DNA of 64,000 nt from CBDEFX01 sp965237635 (GCA_965237635.1 CBDEFX010000001.1:1116001-1180000), one strand, 5' to 3'. Numbered from the stretch's first letter, positions 15,333 to 25,000 are shown. Translations and numbers: made by a program. Notes: generated by a model not told the origin, from the sequence alone.

Positions 15333-17039
15333 ATGAGAGAACACGAGGTCCCAACTCACGTGCAGGCCGAGGACAAGGTCCTGCTGGGGTTCACCTTTCC
15401 GCAGGTCGTGGCGGTGATGGCGGTATGCGCCCTGTCCTACGGCGCATTCCGCTACGCCCCCGTTGGCCCGTCCGAGGTGCGCATGGCCCTTGCCGTCGTC
15501 CTCGGACTGGTCGGCGTGGCAATGATCGTGGGGAAGATAGGAGGCCGGCGGCTGCCCCTGGTGGCCGCCGACCTGCTCAAGTACCGGCTGGGGGCGCGCC
15601 TCTACGCCGGGCCGGTGTCCCAGCTGGTGCGGAGCGCGCCGCCCGCGCCGCCCGTGCAGACGGTGAAGAGCGGCCCCGGACCCCTGCGGCTGATGGCGCG
15701 GCGCGCCGGACGCAGCCTTCCCAGGCTGCGCAAGAAGCCGCGCAAGGACAAGGAGCGGCGCAATGGGCGGAAGCGCTGGTTCGGCAAACGCAGGGTGAAG
15801 GACGCGGAGAACCGCCGCGACCACCGGGCCGAGACGCTGGAGGCCAGGCAGCGGAAACCCCACAGGGGCTTTCTCGCCATCGTGGCCGTCGCCGTTCTCG
15901 CGGCGGCGGTCGCGACGCTCCCCCAGGCGGCCCTGGCCGACGACCACGAGCCCTGGCGGGACGAGATCGACTTCGAGGTGACGGAGCCGGTGCCCGGACG
16001 GAGGATATTCGTCGAGGGCCTGACCGTCACCGGCGAACGCGCCGCGGTGACCCTGCGGGCCGCCACCGCCCTGGACATCCGGGTGCGGGCCTACGGCGGG
16101 CCGGGGGGAAGCTGGCTGAGGTTCTGGGGATCGGCGAGCCTGGCCGAGGGGGAGCGCATCGACTACTCGCTGCCCCTGCACGGCCCGGCGCCGTCCTTCA
16201 CCGTCTCGTGGGAGGACACCCTCGGCCAGGCCGGGGCGCTGACCGTCAAGCCCGAGCAGATCCCGTACCCGCTCCCCGTAATCGACGGGGAGCTTTGCGA
16301 CCTGCGGCTCGTCTCCCTGGGCTGGACGCCGGGAGCCGTCACCGGCGTCATCGAGTCCGATTGCGCTGCCGTCGTCGAGGAGAGGGTGGAGCTTCAGATG
16401 GTGGCGGGACACGCCAGCGTCACCGAGACGTCCCTGATGGACGCCCAGGTGACGGCGGTCACGGGGACCGTCGCCGCCGCGACCGGCGCGTCGCATACCA
16501 GCGTCGCCTTCGTCCCCAACGGAGAGACCCGGTTCCAACTCGGCGTGCCCGTGGGCGCAGCGATTCACGCCGTCACCGTGGATGTGAGCCTGGAGGCGTC
16601 CCTGAGCATCCCCATCCCACCGCTGACGCAGCTGACCCACCACCCGGAGCGGGTGGAGCAGGTCACCAAGACCGTGCACCTCCATCGCCCGGGGGACAGC
16701 GACTCCGACAGCGAGACGGCGACGGCCACCTGCGAGGACGGCTCCACGGCGTCCGCCACCGCGACGGCGTACGCCTACGTCCCCAGCGCCACCATCGCCA
16801 AGCAGGTGACGGTGGACGTCCTGCACAAGGAGCACGTCAAGGCCGAGACGGTGGAGCGCTCCCCCATCACCCGCACCCGCGAGGAGCTCTTGAGCCTGGC
16901 GTCAGGCGTGGGCAGCGACGACCCCTTCGAGGCCCTGGCCCTGCCGGAGCCGGAGCCGGAAGAGCCACCCGCCGAGCAGGAGCCCGCCGACGGCCTGCGC
17001 CAGTGGTTCGACCTGCTGGGATGGGAGTGGCCCTGGTGA
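15333..17039 (+). CDS. PrgI/VirB3-like protein fused to a large extracytoplasmic region
   Basis: Encodes 568 residues. Residues 1-90 match PrgI proteins: HVQAEDKVLLGFTFPQ and then two membrane helices (about 18-41 and 50-68) followed by LKYRLGARLY. A basic linker leads to a third hydrophobic segment near 176-198 ending AALADD, which looks like an internal signal or anchor. The remaining 370 residues are beta-rich with a Ser/Asp/Thr/Ala-rich stretch. Ordinary PrgI proteins are only about 130 residues long. It overlaps the next gene by 19 bases; the same overlap is present in the right arm. The outer part may act at the cell surface. Confidence 0.75.
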   Translation: MREHEVPTHVQAEDKVLLGFTFPQVVAVMAVCALSYGAFRYAPVGPSEVRMALAVVLGLVGVAMIVGKIGGRRLPLVAADLLKYRLGARLYAGPVSQLVRSAPPAPPVQTVKSGPGPLRLMARRAGRSLPRLRKKPRKDKERRNGRKRWFGKRRVKDAENRRDHRAETLEARQRKPHRGFLAIVAVAVLAAAVATLPQAALADDHEPWRDEIDFEVTEPVPGRRIFVEGLTVTGERAAVTLRAATALDIRVRAYGGPGGSWLRFWGSASLAEGERIDYSLPLHGPAPSFTVSWEDTLGQAGALTVKPEQIPYPLPVIDGELCDLRLVSLGWTPGAVTGVIESDCAAVVEERVELQMVAGHASVTETSLMDAQVTAVTGTVAAATGASHTSVAFVPNGETRFQLGVPVGAAIHAVTVDVSLEASLSIPIPPLTQLTHHPERVEQVTKTVHLHRPGDSDSDSETATATCEDGSTASATATAYAYVPSATIAKQVTVDVLHKEHVKAETVERSPITRTREELLSLASGVGSDDPFEALALPEPEPEEPPAEQEPADGLRQWFDLLGWEWPW

Positions 17040-17353
17040 GGCCCGCAATTGCGGCAACCCTGCTGGCCGGGGTCGCGCTGGCGACAACCGGCGCAGCCCC
17101 GGCGGAGGAGCAGGAGATGCTCCGCCAGTTCGACCGCGTGCTCACGGCGATGGCCTACGCCGCCTCCGGCATCTGCGTCTTCGCCATCGTCTGGGCCGGT
17201 TTCATCCTCATGGCCGAGGGCGGCGAGGAACGCGGCGGCGGCAGGGCAAAGGCCGCCGTCGTCATGGCGGTGGTGGGCCTCGTCCTGGTCCTGTCGGCCA
17301 AGGGCGTGGCCGCGCTGCTCAGCAGCGGCCTTGTGGACTTCCCAACCCCATAG
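17021..17353 (+). CDS. VirB2-like small membrane protein 2
   Basis: Encodes 110 residues from the ATG at 17021, inside the end of the preceding gene, as in the right-arm paralogue at 46884-47216. An N-terminal signal-like segment (ATLLAGVALATTGAAPA) is followed by two hydrophobic helices, MAYAASGICVFAIVWAGFIL and AVVMAVVGLVLVLSAKGVAA, around a Gly/Arg loop. The pattern fits a processed TrbC/VirB2-type pilin subunit. Two such genes in one operon suggest a two-component pilus or channel. Confidence 0.78.
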   Translation: MGVALVRPAIAATLLAGVALATTGAAPAEEQEMLRQFDRVLTAMAYAASGICVFAIVWAGFILMAEGGEERGGGRAKAAVVMAVVGLVLVLSAKGVAALLSSGLVDFPTP

Positions 17354-17371
17354 AGAAAAGGAATCTACGAA

Positions 17372-19648
17372 TTGAAGAAGCTGCTTGAACGAATCACAAG
17401 ACGCGGAGGGGAGACCCCACCAAGGGAGTCCACCGCTCCGCAGGAGACGCCGGAGGGCCAACCCCCCACGGAGTCAGCACCCGGTGGAACGACGGAGGCC
17501 CCTCCCAAGCTCCCGCCCGAGCTGCCCCTGTTCTTCATGCTGTCGCACCTGGAAGACGACGGGCCGGTGCGCCTGGACGGGGTCAAGCTGGGGGTGTGCG
17601 AGGTGATGGGCCTGGAGCTGGACGAGCCGAAGCTGGGGGCCTTCACCGGCGCCCTCAACGCCCTCGACTTCCCCGCGCAGCTGCTCATCAGGCAGCACCC
17701 GCCGCGCCTGGAAGGGATGCGGGAGAAGCTGAAGGAGACCCAGCCGGAGGACCTGCCCCCGCAAACGAGGGCCGCCGCCGAGTCCCTCCAGCGTCTCTTG
17801 ACCGACCTGGAGGCCCGCGACGGCATCCTCGACCGGCGCTTCTACGCCGTGTGCGAGTTCGCCCGCATCGACGACCTACGGGGCCTGCTGGCCAGGGCCG
17901 GGCTCTCCGTCCACCCGTTGAAGGGCAGGCAACTCCGCATGTTCCTGGTGGCAGCCGCGCTGGGCGGATCCCCCACAGAGTTCGACGAGGAGAGTCCCAC
18001 CGAGGTGGCGGTTGGCCGACGTGACATCCGCGTCGGCGGGAGCCTCGTGCGCTCCCTTCACCTGGGCAAGTGGCCCCGATCCCTGGCCCCCGGATTCCTC
18101 CAGGGGCTGATGGCAGCCGGAGCGCCGATGGACCTGTCCGTCCACGTCGGCCCGATACCGGCGGAGCAGGCGGCCAGGACGCTGGAGTGGCAGAAGGTGC
18201 GCTTCGAGTCGGCCCAGTCCCTCTCCTTCAAGCGGGGCCGCACCATGTCCCCGGAGGCGGAGATCGCCCTGGAGGACATCACCCGTCTCCGCGACGAGGT
18301 CCAGCGCGGGCGCGAGCGGCTCTTCCACGCCTCCCTGTCTGTGACCCTTCACGCGAAGGACGAGGCGTCGCTGAGGGAGATGACCCAGCGGGCGAAGGCC
18401 CACTTCGCCGCCACCCTGGGCAAGCTGGACAACCTGGCCTTCCGCCAGCGCGAGGGGCTGCTTTCGACCCTGCCGCTGGCCCTCAACGCCGTGGCCGAGT
18501 GGCGCAGCTTGGACACGTCCAGCATCGCCCGGCTCTTCCCCTTCTCGCCGCCGGACCTGGACACCCGGAGCGGCACCCTCTACGGCGTCGACATGCGGGC
18601 CTGCTCCCCCGTGGTCTACGACCCCTGGGACGGGACGCACATGAACGCCAACACCGCCGTCCTCGCAAGGTCGGGCAGCGGCAAGAGCTTCGCCACCAAG
18701 CTGGGCGTGCTGCGGGGCATCACCCGCGGCATCACGGCCTACGTCATCGACCCCGAGGGCGAGTACGCGGACATGGCCCGCGCAGCCGGAGGGCGGGTGC
18801 TGTCCCCCGGCGTCCCCGGCCAGGGCATGAACCCCTTCGTCATCGACAAGGGAGACTCCGAAGAGATGCTCCAGCGCATCGGCAGTCTCAGAAGGCTGAT
18901 CGAGGTGATGGTGGGCGAGAGCCTGGGCGCGGAGCGCAGGGCCTCTCTCGACCACGCCCTGGCGGGCTACTACGCCAAGCCCCGCGAGCGCACCGGCTTC
19001 CGCGATTTCTATTCATATCTGCAAGAGGACGAGGCGGGAGACCCCGGCCTCGCAAGGCTGCTCAGGCCCTTCGCCACCGGCAGCCTGCGCCACCTGCTCT
19101 CCGACGAGGGCGACGACCTGCTGGGCAGCGAGGCCCTGGTCACCGTCTTCGATCTGCGGCTGCTGGAACCGGAGCTGCGTCCCGCCGCCGCGATGGTCTG
19201 CACCGAGACGGTGTGGGCCGCGGCCGCCCAGGACCCCAAGCCCCGCCTGCTGGTCGTGGACGAGGTGTGGAGCATTATGCAGCACCCCGAGGGCGCGGCC
19301 TTCATGGTGTCGATGGCGAAGCGCGCCCGCAAGCACCGGCTGGGGCTCCAGTTCATCACCCAGGACGTGCAGGACCTCCTCTCCGAGGACTCCTCCCGCA
19401 CCATCACCGGCCATTCGGGAAGGGCGCTCCTCCAGAACGCCGCCTTCAAGCTGCTGCTCCAGCAGGACGCCGCCGCCATCAGGACCGTCGGCGACGCCTT
19501 CGACCTGCCCGAGGACCTTCAGCGCTGGCTCCTGTCGTGCCCCAGGGGAGACGGGTTGCTGCTGTCGAAGGGCAACCGCTTCCCCGTCCGCATCGAGGCC
19601 ACCCCGGAAGAGACGGCGGTCATCGAGTGGACGCCCGGACGCCATTAG
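17372..19648 (+). CDS. VirB4-family conjugation ATPase
   Basis: Encodes 758 residues starting at TTG (17372), with AAAAGGA upstream; the right copy also uses TTG. Walker A is ARSGSGKS at about residues 432-439, and Walker B is LLVVDEVWSIM near 626-636. The downstream QFITQDVQDLL matches the VirB4/TraE C-terminal region. The N-terminal half is the VirB4 membrane-associated domain without clear membrane helices; the first 50 residues are Pro-rich. It would energise channel assembly in the cytoplasm. Paralogue at 44594-46864. Confidence 0.92.
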   Translation: MKKLLERITRRGGETPPRESTAPQETPEGQPPTESAPGGTTEAPPKLPPELPLFFMLSHLEDDGPVRLDGVKLGVCEVMGLELDEPKLGAFTGALNALDFPAQLLIRQHPPRLEGMREKLKETQPEDLPPQTRAAAESLQRLLTDLEARDGILDRRFYAVCEFARIDDLRGLLARAGLSVHPLKGRQLRMFLVAAALGGSPTEFDEESPTEVAVGRRDIRVGGSLVRSLHLGKWPRSLAPGFLQGLMAAGAPMDLSVHVGPIPAEQAARTLEWQKVRFESAQSLSFKRGRTMSPEAEIALEDITRLRDEVQRGRERLFHASLSVTLHAKDEASLREMTQRAKAHFAATLGKLDNLAFRQREGLLSTLPLALNAVAEWRSLDTSSIARLFPFSPPDLDTRSGTLYGVDMRACSPVVYDPWDGTHMNANTAVLARSGSGKSFATKLGVLRGITRGITAYVIDPEGEYADMARAAGGRVLSPGVPGQGMNPFVIDKGDSEEMLQRIGSLRRLIEVMVGESLGAERRASLDHALAGYYAKPRERTGFRDFYSYLQEDEAGDPGLARLLRPFATGSLRHLLSDEGDDLLGSEALVTVFDLRLLEPELRPAAAMVCTETVWAAAAQDPKPRLLVVDEVWSIMQHPEGAAFMVSMAKRARKHRLGLQFITQDVQDLLSEDSSRTITGHSGRALLQNAAFKLLLQQDAAAIRTVGDAFDLPEDLQRWLLSCPRGDGLLLSKGNRFPVRIEATPEETAVIEWTPGRH

Positions 19649-19664
19649 AGAAAGGACTATACCC

Positions 19665-22196
19665 ATGAAGTTGAACCCGAAGGAAATCATGTTTGGAAAC
19701 GACACCGAGAAGAAGCCCGTCCTGTTGACGGTGACGCCGCCCCGCGCCGGGGAGCGCACCCTGCTGGGCGTGGAGAACATGCTCGGCTCCATCGCGGTGC
19801 CGGAGCCCTTCTCCCTGGAACTGGCCGGGGACATGGACGGCGTGACCCTCATGGCCCGGTGCCTCGACGACGAGGTGGTGCGCGGCCAGCTCTCCGCCCA
19901 CTATCCCCAGGCCCGCATCCGGAAGGTGGACCCGGACGACGATCCCCTGTGCATGGGCGAGGGCGAGCAGGCGTGGAGCATGACCCTGCGGGCCGACGCC
20001 CCTGAGTATGTGCCCCTGAGGACCTTCAGGGACGACGACCTGCTCGATCCCGGCTCAGACCCCCTCATCGCCCTCATGGGCGCTCTCTCCAACATCAACA
20101 AGGATGAGCGCATCGTGGCACGGCTGATGCTGCGCTCCCTCGGCCCCGACTGGTCGCAGGGACACCTGGACAAGGCCCACAAGCGGCCCGGCATGGAGCC
20201 GAGGGAGCCCGCCTACACATTCCAGACCAAGCCTCTGCAGATGGACGGCATCACGATGGCCGTCCTCGGCCTGGGCGCGCTGGCGGCCCTGAAGGGCTAC
20301 CTGTGGGTGCAGGACGGCGAGATATGGAAGGCGGCGCTCCTGGGCATCGGCGCGGCCCTGGGGCTGGCGGCCGGCGGCTGGGCATGGCACCGCTGGAAGA
20401 AGGCCCGCAAGCGCGTCGAGGACCCGATCCTGATACAGGAGAAGGTCTCCCGCATCGCCTTCGACGCCGAGCTTCAGGTCACCGCCATACTGCCCGCCGG
20501 GACGAGACCCCAGCGCGCCGGTGAGCTCCTGGGGCCGGTGGCCGCCGCCTACCGCCATTTCGACAACCCCGCCGGGGCGCGCTTCAAGGTCGGCAAAGTC
20601 CGGCCAACCGCGACCGACCCCGACATGATGCACCCCGCAGGCCCCGGCCTGTTCGGCGGGCGCAGCGTGCTGGGCGTCCGCGAGGTTGCCGCCCTGTGGC
20701 ACCCGCCCGGAGCGGGGGACGAGACGCCCCTCGTGGAGCGGTCCGGCGCGAGGGCGCTCCTGCCGTTCGCCAAGGGCGTCAGGGGCGGCGCGCTGGTGGG
20801 GGACACCACCGCGGGCAAACCCCGGCCCATCCGCTTCCCCGACGACCTGCTCAGGCGGCACCACCTCTACGTGGCCCGCACCCGCATGGGCAAGTCCACC
20901 CTCATGCACCATCTTGTCACGCACAAGATGAGGGAGAAGGCCGAGGGCAGGGACGGCGACGCCATCGTCGTCGTCGATCCCCACGCAGACCTGGTGGCGG
21001 GGTTGCTCCGGCAGGTCCCGGAGTCCCTCATTGACCGGGTGCGCCTTATCGACCTGGCCGACCAGCGGAGGGCGCCGGGCATCAACCTCCTCGACACCCG
21101 CATCTTCTCAGACCGCGACCGCACCGCCGACTCGGTGGTGCGCGTCGCCAGGGGCCTGTGGGAGCAGTGGGGGCCGAGGATGCAGTCCATATTGGAATTC
21201 ACGGTCAAGACCCTTCACGAGGCCAACGAGCACCCCACCACGGACGAGGAAAGCCAGCACACCATCCTCGACGGGCTGAAGCTCCTGTCCGACAGGAAGT
21301 TCCGAGACGGCGTGCTCAAGAAGGTCTCCGACCCCTACCTGCTGGAGTGGTGGGCCAGGGACTTCGGCGGCTGGCACCACCAGTACCGCGCCGACGCCCT
21401 CGCCCCCGTCCAGACCCGCCTCTCCTACTACGCATCCTCCAAGCGGGCGCGGGCCATCCTGGGCCAGCGCCGCTCCACCATCGACCTGCGCGAGACCATC
21501 CTCGACGGCGGAGTCCTTCTGGTCTCCACCGCCCAGGGGACCGTCGGCAGGGACGTGGCAGCCCTGGTTGGCGCGTCCCTCCTCAACCTCGTCGATTCGG
21601 TCATACGAGAGCAGGAGAGCGCATCGCTCCAGGAGCGGCGCGGCGCGCTGGTGGTGGTGGACGAGATGCAGTCCATGCCCGGCGTGGACTACGAGTCGAT
21701 GCTCTCGGAGCTGGGCAAGTTCGGGGCCTCATTCATCCTCGCCACCCAGAGCCTTGCCAAGCTCGACGACCTCTCCCCGACGATGCGGGACACCCTGCTC
21801 GCCAACGTGGGCTGCCTGGCCGTCTTCCAGGTATCGGGCAACGACGCCCGCCAGCTGGTGTGGGAGCTGGGCAAGGAGCGGGTAACCGAGGACGACATCA
21901 CGTCGCTTCCGGTCCACCACTGCTACGTCCGAGCCACCGTGGGCAAGGAGCGGATGCCCGCCTTCTCGATGATGGTCAGAAAGCCCGAGGACGGAGACCC
22001 CGCCGTCGCCGCGCAGATCCGCAGCGCGGCCTCCGCATACACCCTGACGGCCCAGGACCTGGAGGACGCCGGGTCAGCCGCCCAGAAGAAGGTCCGGGAC
22101 TTCAAGGACCGCGCCGCCGACCTGGAGAAGGACGGCGGGGAGACGGAAGACAAGGCCGCCAGTAAGGACGCGGCGGAAGGGGAGGCCGAGCAATGA
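19665..22196 (+). CDS. VirD4/TraG-like coupling ATPase
   Basis: Encodes 843 residues. Two membrane helices at about 192-242 (GITMAVLGLGALAALKGYLW and a later Ala/Gly-rich helix) separate an N-terminal domain from the motor. Walker A is ARTRMGKSTLMHH near 403-415; Walker B is ALVVVDEMQSMPG near 661. A FILATQSLAKL sensor-like motif follows. These are features of the type IV coupling proteins that deliver DNA to the channel. The C-terminal tail is acidic and disordered. Its stop overlaps the next start as ATGA. The paralogue at 41937-44540 is strongly conserved around the motor motifs. Confidence 0.88.
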   Translation: MKLNPKEIMFGNDTEKKPVLLTVTPPRAGERTLLGVENMLGSIAVPEPFSLELAGDMDGVTLMARCLDDEVVRGQLSAHYPQARIRKVDPDDDPLCMGEGEQAWSMTLRADAPEYVPLRTFRDDDLLDPGSDPLIALMGALSNINKDERIVARLMLRSLGPDWSQGHLDKAHKRPGMEPREPAYTFQTKPLQMDGITMAVLGLGALAALKGYLWVQDGEIWKAALLGIGAALGLAAGGWAWHRWKKARKRVEDPILIQEKVSRIAFDAELQVTAILPAGTRPQRAGELLGPVAAAYRHFDNPAGARFKVGKVRPTATDPDMMHPAGPGLFGGRSVLGVREVAALWHPPGAGDETPLVERSGARALLPFAKGVRGGALVGDTTAGKPRPIRFPDDLLRRHHLYVARTRMGKSTLMHHLVTHKMREKAEGRDGDAIVVVDPHADLVAGLLRQVPESLIDRVRLIDLADQRRAPGINLLDTRIFSDRDRTADSVVRVARGLWEQWGPRMQSILEFTVKTLHEANEHPTTDEESQHTILDGLKLLSDRKFRDGVLKKVSDPYLLEWWARDFGGWHHQYRADALAPVQTRLSYYASSKRARAILGQRRSTIDLRETILDGGVLLVSTAQGTVGRDVAALVGASLLNLVDSVIREQESASLQERRGALVVVDEMQSMPGVDYESMLSELGKFGASFILATQSLAKLDDLSPTMRDTLLANVGCLAVFQVSGNDARQLVWELGKERVTEDDITSLPVHHCYVRATVGKERMPAFSMMVRKPEDGDPAVAAQIRSAASAYTLTAQDLEDAGSAAQKKVRDFKDRAADLEKDGGETEDKAASKDAAEGEAEQ

Positions 22197-23848
22197 AACC
22201 CGAAGGATGTGAAGCCCAGACCCTCAGAGCCCTGGCGTCGATGCCCTTCCTCGACCGGGCGGAGATGGTGGCCGTCACCGGCTGGTCGAAGGCCGCGGTC
22301 CACGAGGCCGTCGACAAATTGGACTCCGGCGGCTTCTGCGCCGCCGTGCCCCACGCCACCGCCCTCTTCCCCTCATCGACCCAGAGGTTCCACCTCACCG
22401 CCGCCGGGCTCCGGCGGCTGGCCGAGGAGGAGGAGGCCTCCCTGGACGAGCTCGTCCGCGACGGCCCCGTCTCCGCCCAGTGGCGGCGCAACCTGATGGG
22501 ACGGCTCGACTCCCTCGCCGCGATCTACCGGCTGGCGGCCGCCGTCTCCGGCGTCGCATACCCCATACGGTTCCGGTGGTACAGGGCCTCGACCCTGGAC
22601 GCCGCCGTCGAGCTTCCCGGCGGCCGCACCGTCGGCATCGTCAGGCAGGGGCTCACCGCCGATAGGACCGGCTTTTCCAACCGGATGTGGAGGCTGCGCC
22701 AGGGGCCGCTCCCCGGAGCCGTGCTCGTGCTGATGGCCGACGACGTGCGGCTCAGGCACGTCCGCAGGACGCTGGCCGGCGCCCCCGTTCCCTTCTATCT
22801 CGCCCTCGAGCGCGAGGCGGTCGCGGCGTCGCCGGACGACCCGGTGTGGAGCCCGCCCGCGGTCAGCGCCTCCGTCGAGCTGCGCTCTGTCCTCGACCGG
22901 ATAGAGAAGGGAAGCCTCCTTCCCGAGGAGGACGAGCCCCGGATGGTCTCGGTCCCAGCCGACCTCTCCGTCGAGGGTCCGGGGTGGAAGGTCCCCGACT
23001 ATCTGCTGCCCGCCACCCTCAAGCCCGCCGAGAAGCGCGCCCTCGACCTCATCTCCGACTGGCCCTGGATCACCCTGACGGACCTGGCCGGAATGTTGGC
23101 CGTCTCGGTCCCCAGGGCCTCCCAGCTGGTGACGCCCCTCGAAGGGTTCCGCCTCGTCACCCGGCCCATCGCAGGGAGCGGGCGCATGGCCCTCACCGAC
23201 CGGGCCCTGGCCCTCCTGGCCCGCAGGGACCGGACGTCCGTGGCCGTCGCGAAGAAGCGGTGGAGCGCCGCTCCCCTGTTCCCCGGCACCCCATTCGTCT
23301 GGGACAACGTGACGGGCGCGAGGAGCCGCCAGCTGCTCAGGAACGTCGAGCACACCGCCGCCGTCCACTCCTTCCTTGCAGCCATGACCGTGCAGGCGGG
23401 CCTCCTGGATTGGGAGGTCTCCCAGGTCGACCCGCCCCGCAGGGCCTCACGGCACTTCAAGCACGGCGACGGGATGCGCTCGGTCAACCCCGACGCCTTC
23501 GGCGTCCTCAGAAAGGGCGAGACCACGTGGCCCTTCCTGCTGGAGTGGGAGCGGAGGGCCGTGCGGCCCTCGACCATGTCGGAGCGCCTCGCCCCCTATC
23601 TGCGCTACTTCTCCTCTCACCGGCCCACCGACGACCACGGCACGCGGCCCTCCGTCCTCATCGTCTTCGACGACGAGATCGTCCAGACCCACTTCCTGCG
23701 CCTGGCGCGGGACGAGATGCAGGCCAAGGGCGTGACGGTGCCCCTGTGGGTCTCCCACAGGGCCGCCATCGAGCAGCTGGGGCCGCTGGGACGCGCATGG
23801 CGCGCCCCGGACGACTGGCAGTCCCCCCAGGCCATGCCGCCGCAATGA
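22193..23848 (+). CDS. Replic_Relax-family protein
   Basis: Encodes 551 residues. The N-terminus (FLDRAEMVAVTGWSKAAVHE ... GLRRLAEEEE) and the middle (DWPWITLTDLAGMLAVSVPRASQLVTPL) look like winged-helix domains. The C-terminus contains FLLEWERRAVRPSTM and YLRYFSSHRP, typical of the plasmid replication-relaxation family. The family is linked to plasmid replication and DNA relaxation in Gram-positive elements. As no MobA/TraI/Rep-type relaxase is visible, this is the best candidate for origin recognition or nicking. It is the last gene of the operon and is co-translated with the coupling ATPase. Confidence 0.8.
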   Translation: MKPEGCEAQTLRALASMPFLDRAEMVAVTGWSKAAVHEAVDKLDSGGFCAAVPHATALFPSSTQRFHLTAAGLRRLAEEEEASLDELVRDGPVSAQWRRNLMGRLDSLAAIYRLAAAVSGVAYPIRFRWYRASTLDAAVELPGGRTVGIVRQGLTADRTGFSNRMWRLRQGPLPGAVLVLMADDVRLRHVRRTLAGAPVPFYLALEREAVAASPDDPVWSPPAVSASVELRSVLDRIEKGSLLPEEDEPRMVSVPADLSVEGPGWKVPDYLLPATLKPAEKRALDLISDWPWITLTDLAGMLAVSVPRASQLVTPLEGFRLVTRPIAGSGRMALTDRALALLARRDRTSVAVAKKRWSAAPLFPGTPFVWDNVTGARSRQLLRNVEHTAAVHSFLAAMTVQAGLLDWEVSQVDPPRRASRHFKHGDGMRSVNPDAFGVLRKGETTWPFLLEWERRAVRPSTMSERLAPYLRYFSSHRPTDDHGTRPSVLIVFDDEIVQTHFLRLARDEMQAKGVTVPLWVSHRAAIEQLGPLGRAWRAPDDWQSPQAMPPQ

Positions 23849-23916
23849 CCAACGACTGACATCGGGGAAGCGGCGCGACGGCTCGCGCTCCCTTCCCCAA
23901 AGGAAGGCTGAGAGCC

Positions 23917-24201
23917 ATGCGTTCGCAAGACGACCACAACAATAAGAAAGGCCCCCGGAGGCGTGGTGGACGGACCGTTGTCCGGCTCAACACGGCGGCC
24001 CTATGGGAGCGGCTCACGCTGCTGAACCGCTCCCAGAACTGGCTCGCCAGGGAGGTCGGGGTCAGCCCCGGCTACATCTCGATGCTGGTCAACGCGGGGC
24101 GCACACCCTCCGGTCGCATTCGCCGCCGGATGCTCAGGGCCCTGGGTTTCGACGACTTCGACCAACTTTTCACTATGGAGGATAGAGATGACGAACCATA
24201 A
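23917..24201 (+). CDS. XRE-type HTH protein
   Basis: Encodes 94 residues. Residues 38-75 form a Cro/C1-type helix-turn-helix (SQNWLAREVGVSPGYISMLVNAGRTPSGRIRRRM). It is close in sequence and position to the gene at 36903-37145 of the right arm. It overlaps the next HTH gene by 14 bases. It probably represses the conjugation operon or its own promoter; that is inference. Confidence 0.8.
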   Translation: MRSQDDHNNKKGPRRRGGRTVVRLNTAALWERLTLLNRSQNWLAREVGVSPGYISMLVNAGRTPSGRIRRRMLRALGFDDFDQLFTMEDRDDEP

Positions 24202-24517
24202 CGATTCGTCCCGTTTCGACGGGATCACGGAGCAGACCTTCGACGAGGAACAGGACCTGGCCCTCCAGGCCGCCGTGCTGGCGGAGGACTTCCCCAAGCG
24301 CCTCGAACGGCTGCACGAGGTCAGCGGCCTCACGTGGGCAGCCTTCGCCAGGGCCATCGGCGTGGACCCCAAGCTGGTCCACCGGTGGCGCAACGGCGTC
24401 GAGCCCCGCGGCTGGGCCATGCACGCCCTCTTCCGCTTCGCAGCTCGGATGCCCGGAGGCATGGCGATCCTCGTGACCGAGAGCTTCCAGATGAGCTTCT
24501 TCAAGGAGCACAGCTAG
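24188..24517 (+). CDS. short HTH protein, EDFxxRL family
   Basis: Encodes 109 residues. It has EDFPKRLERLHEVSGLTWAAF, then ARAIGVDPKLVHRWRNG and MPGGMAIL. The same pattern recurs in 37138-37452, 37442-37714, 37722-38006 and 39174-39461, so it is a left-arm member of an element-specific regulator family. Start ATG is preceded by GGAGGATAG. DNA binding is inferred from the helix-turn-helix. Confidence 0.75.
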   Translation: MTNHNDSSRFDGITEQTFDEEQDLALQAAVLAEDFPKRLERLHEVSGLTWAAFARAIGVDPKLVHRWRNGVEPRGWAMHALFRFAARMPGGMAILVTESFQMSFFKEHS

Positions 24518-24523
24518 ACAAGC

Positions 24524-24619
24524 GGCCCCGCCGGGCGCAGGCGCAACGGCGGCACGGCGGGGCCTGAGACGGCTGGGCCGCCGGCGCTCGCCCGTTCCGT
24601 CGGCTCCGGCGGCCCAGCC
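24524..24619 (+). terminator. two large GC hairpins after the HTH pair
   Basis: GGCCCCGCCG (24524-24533) pairs with CGGCGGGGCC (24555-24564). Immediately after, GGCTGGGCCGCCGG (24571-24584) pairs perfectly with CCGGCGGCCCAGCC (24606-24619). No U-tract follows, so it may be a structured RNA or protein-dependent terminator rather than an intrinsic one. Confidence 0.45.
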
Positions 24620-24674
24620 GCAATCCCGTAATGAGAGGCCAGCGGCCCACCAGACGCCGCTGCGACTACGCAGT

Positions 24675-24893
24675 ATGAAAGATACCAAGAGAAAGAAGAG
24701 ACGCAAGGGACCCGCCAAGGGTGTCCCGAAAACGTCGGCCAAACGGCCGAGGTCGTCCTACACACCGGAGCAGCGTGAGAAGTACCGAAAGGGAATTCGC
24801 ATCCTGGCCCGGATGGTCGTCCGCAAACACATGCAACGGCTCGAGTCCAAGGAACGTCCTCCAATGGCCAACGGCAGCGAGGAGGTCAACTGA
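24675..24893 (+). CDS. small basic protein
   Basis: Encodes 72 residues. A highly basic N-terminus (KRKKRRKGPAKG) precedes a helical core, KGIRILARMVVRKHM. The gene at 36733-36906 in the right arm shares RILARIIARHY-like residues, and both stand beside HTH genes. It may be a small nucleic-acid-binding accessory of the regulators. No family was recognised. Confidence 0.55.
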   Translation: MKDTKRKKRRKGPAKGVPKTSAKRPRSSYTPEQREKYRKGIRILARMVVRKHMQRLESKERPPMANGSEEVN

Positions 24894-25000
24894 TGACCTC
24901 CCCAACGCTCATCGTCCTCAGCCTGTGTGGAGGAGTCCAGCTCAGTGGGACGGGTTCGGCAGCCAGCGTGAGGGACACTGTGGAGTTAGAGGGATGTTTC

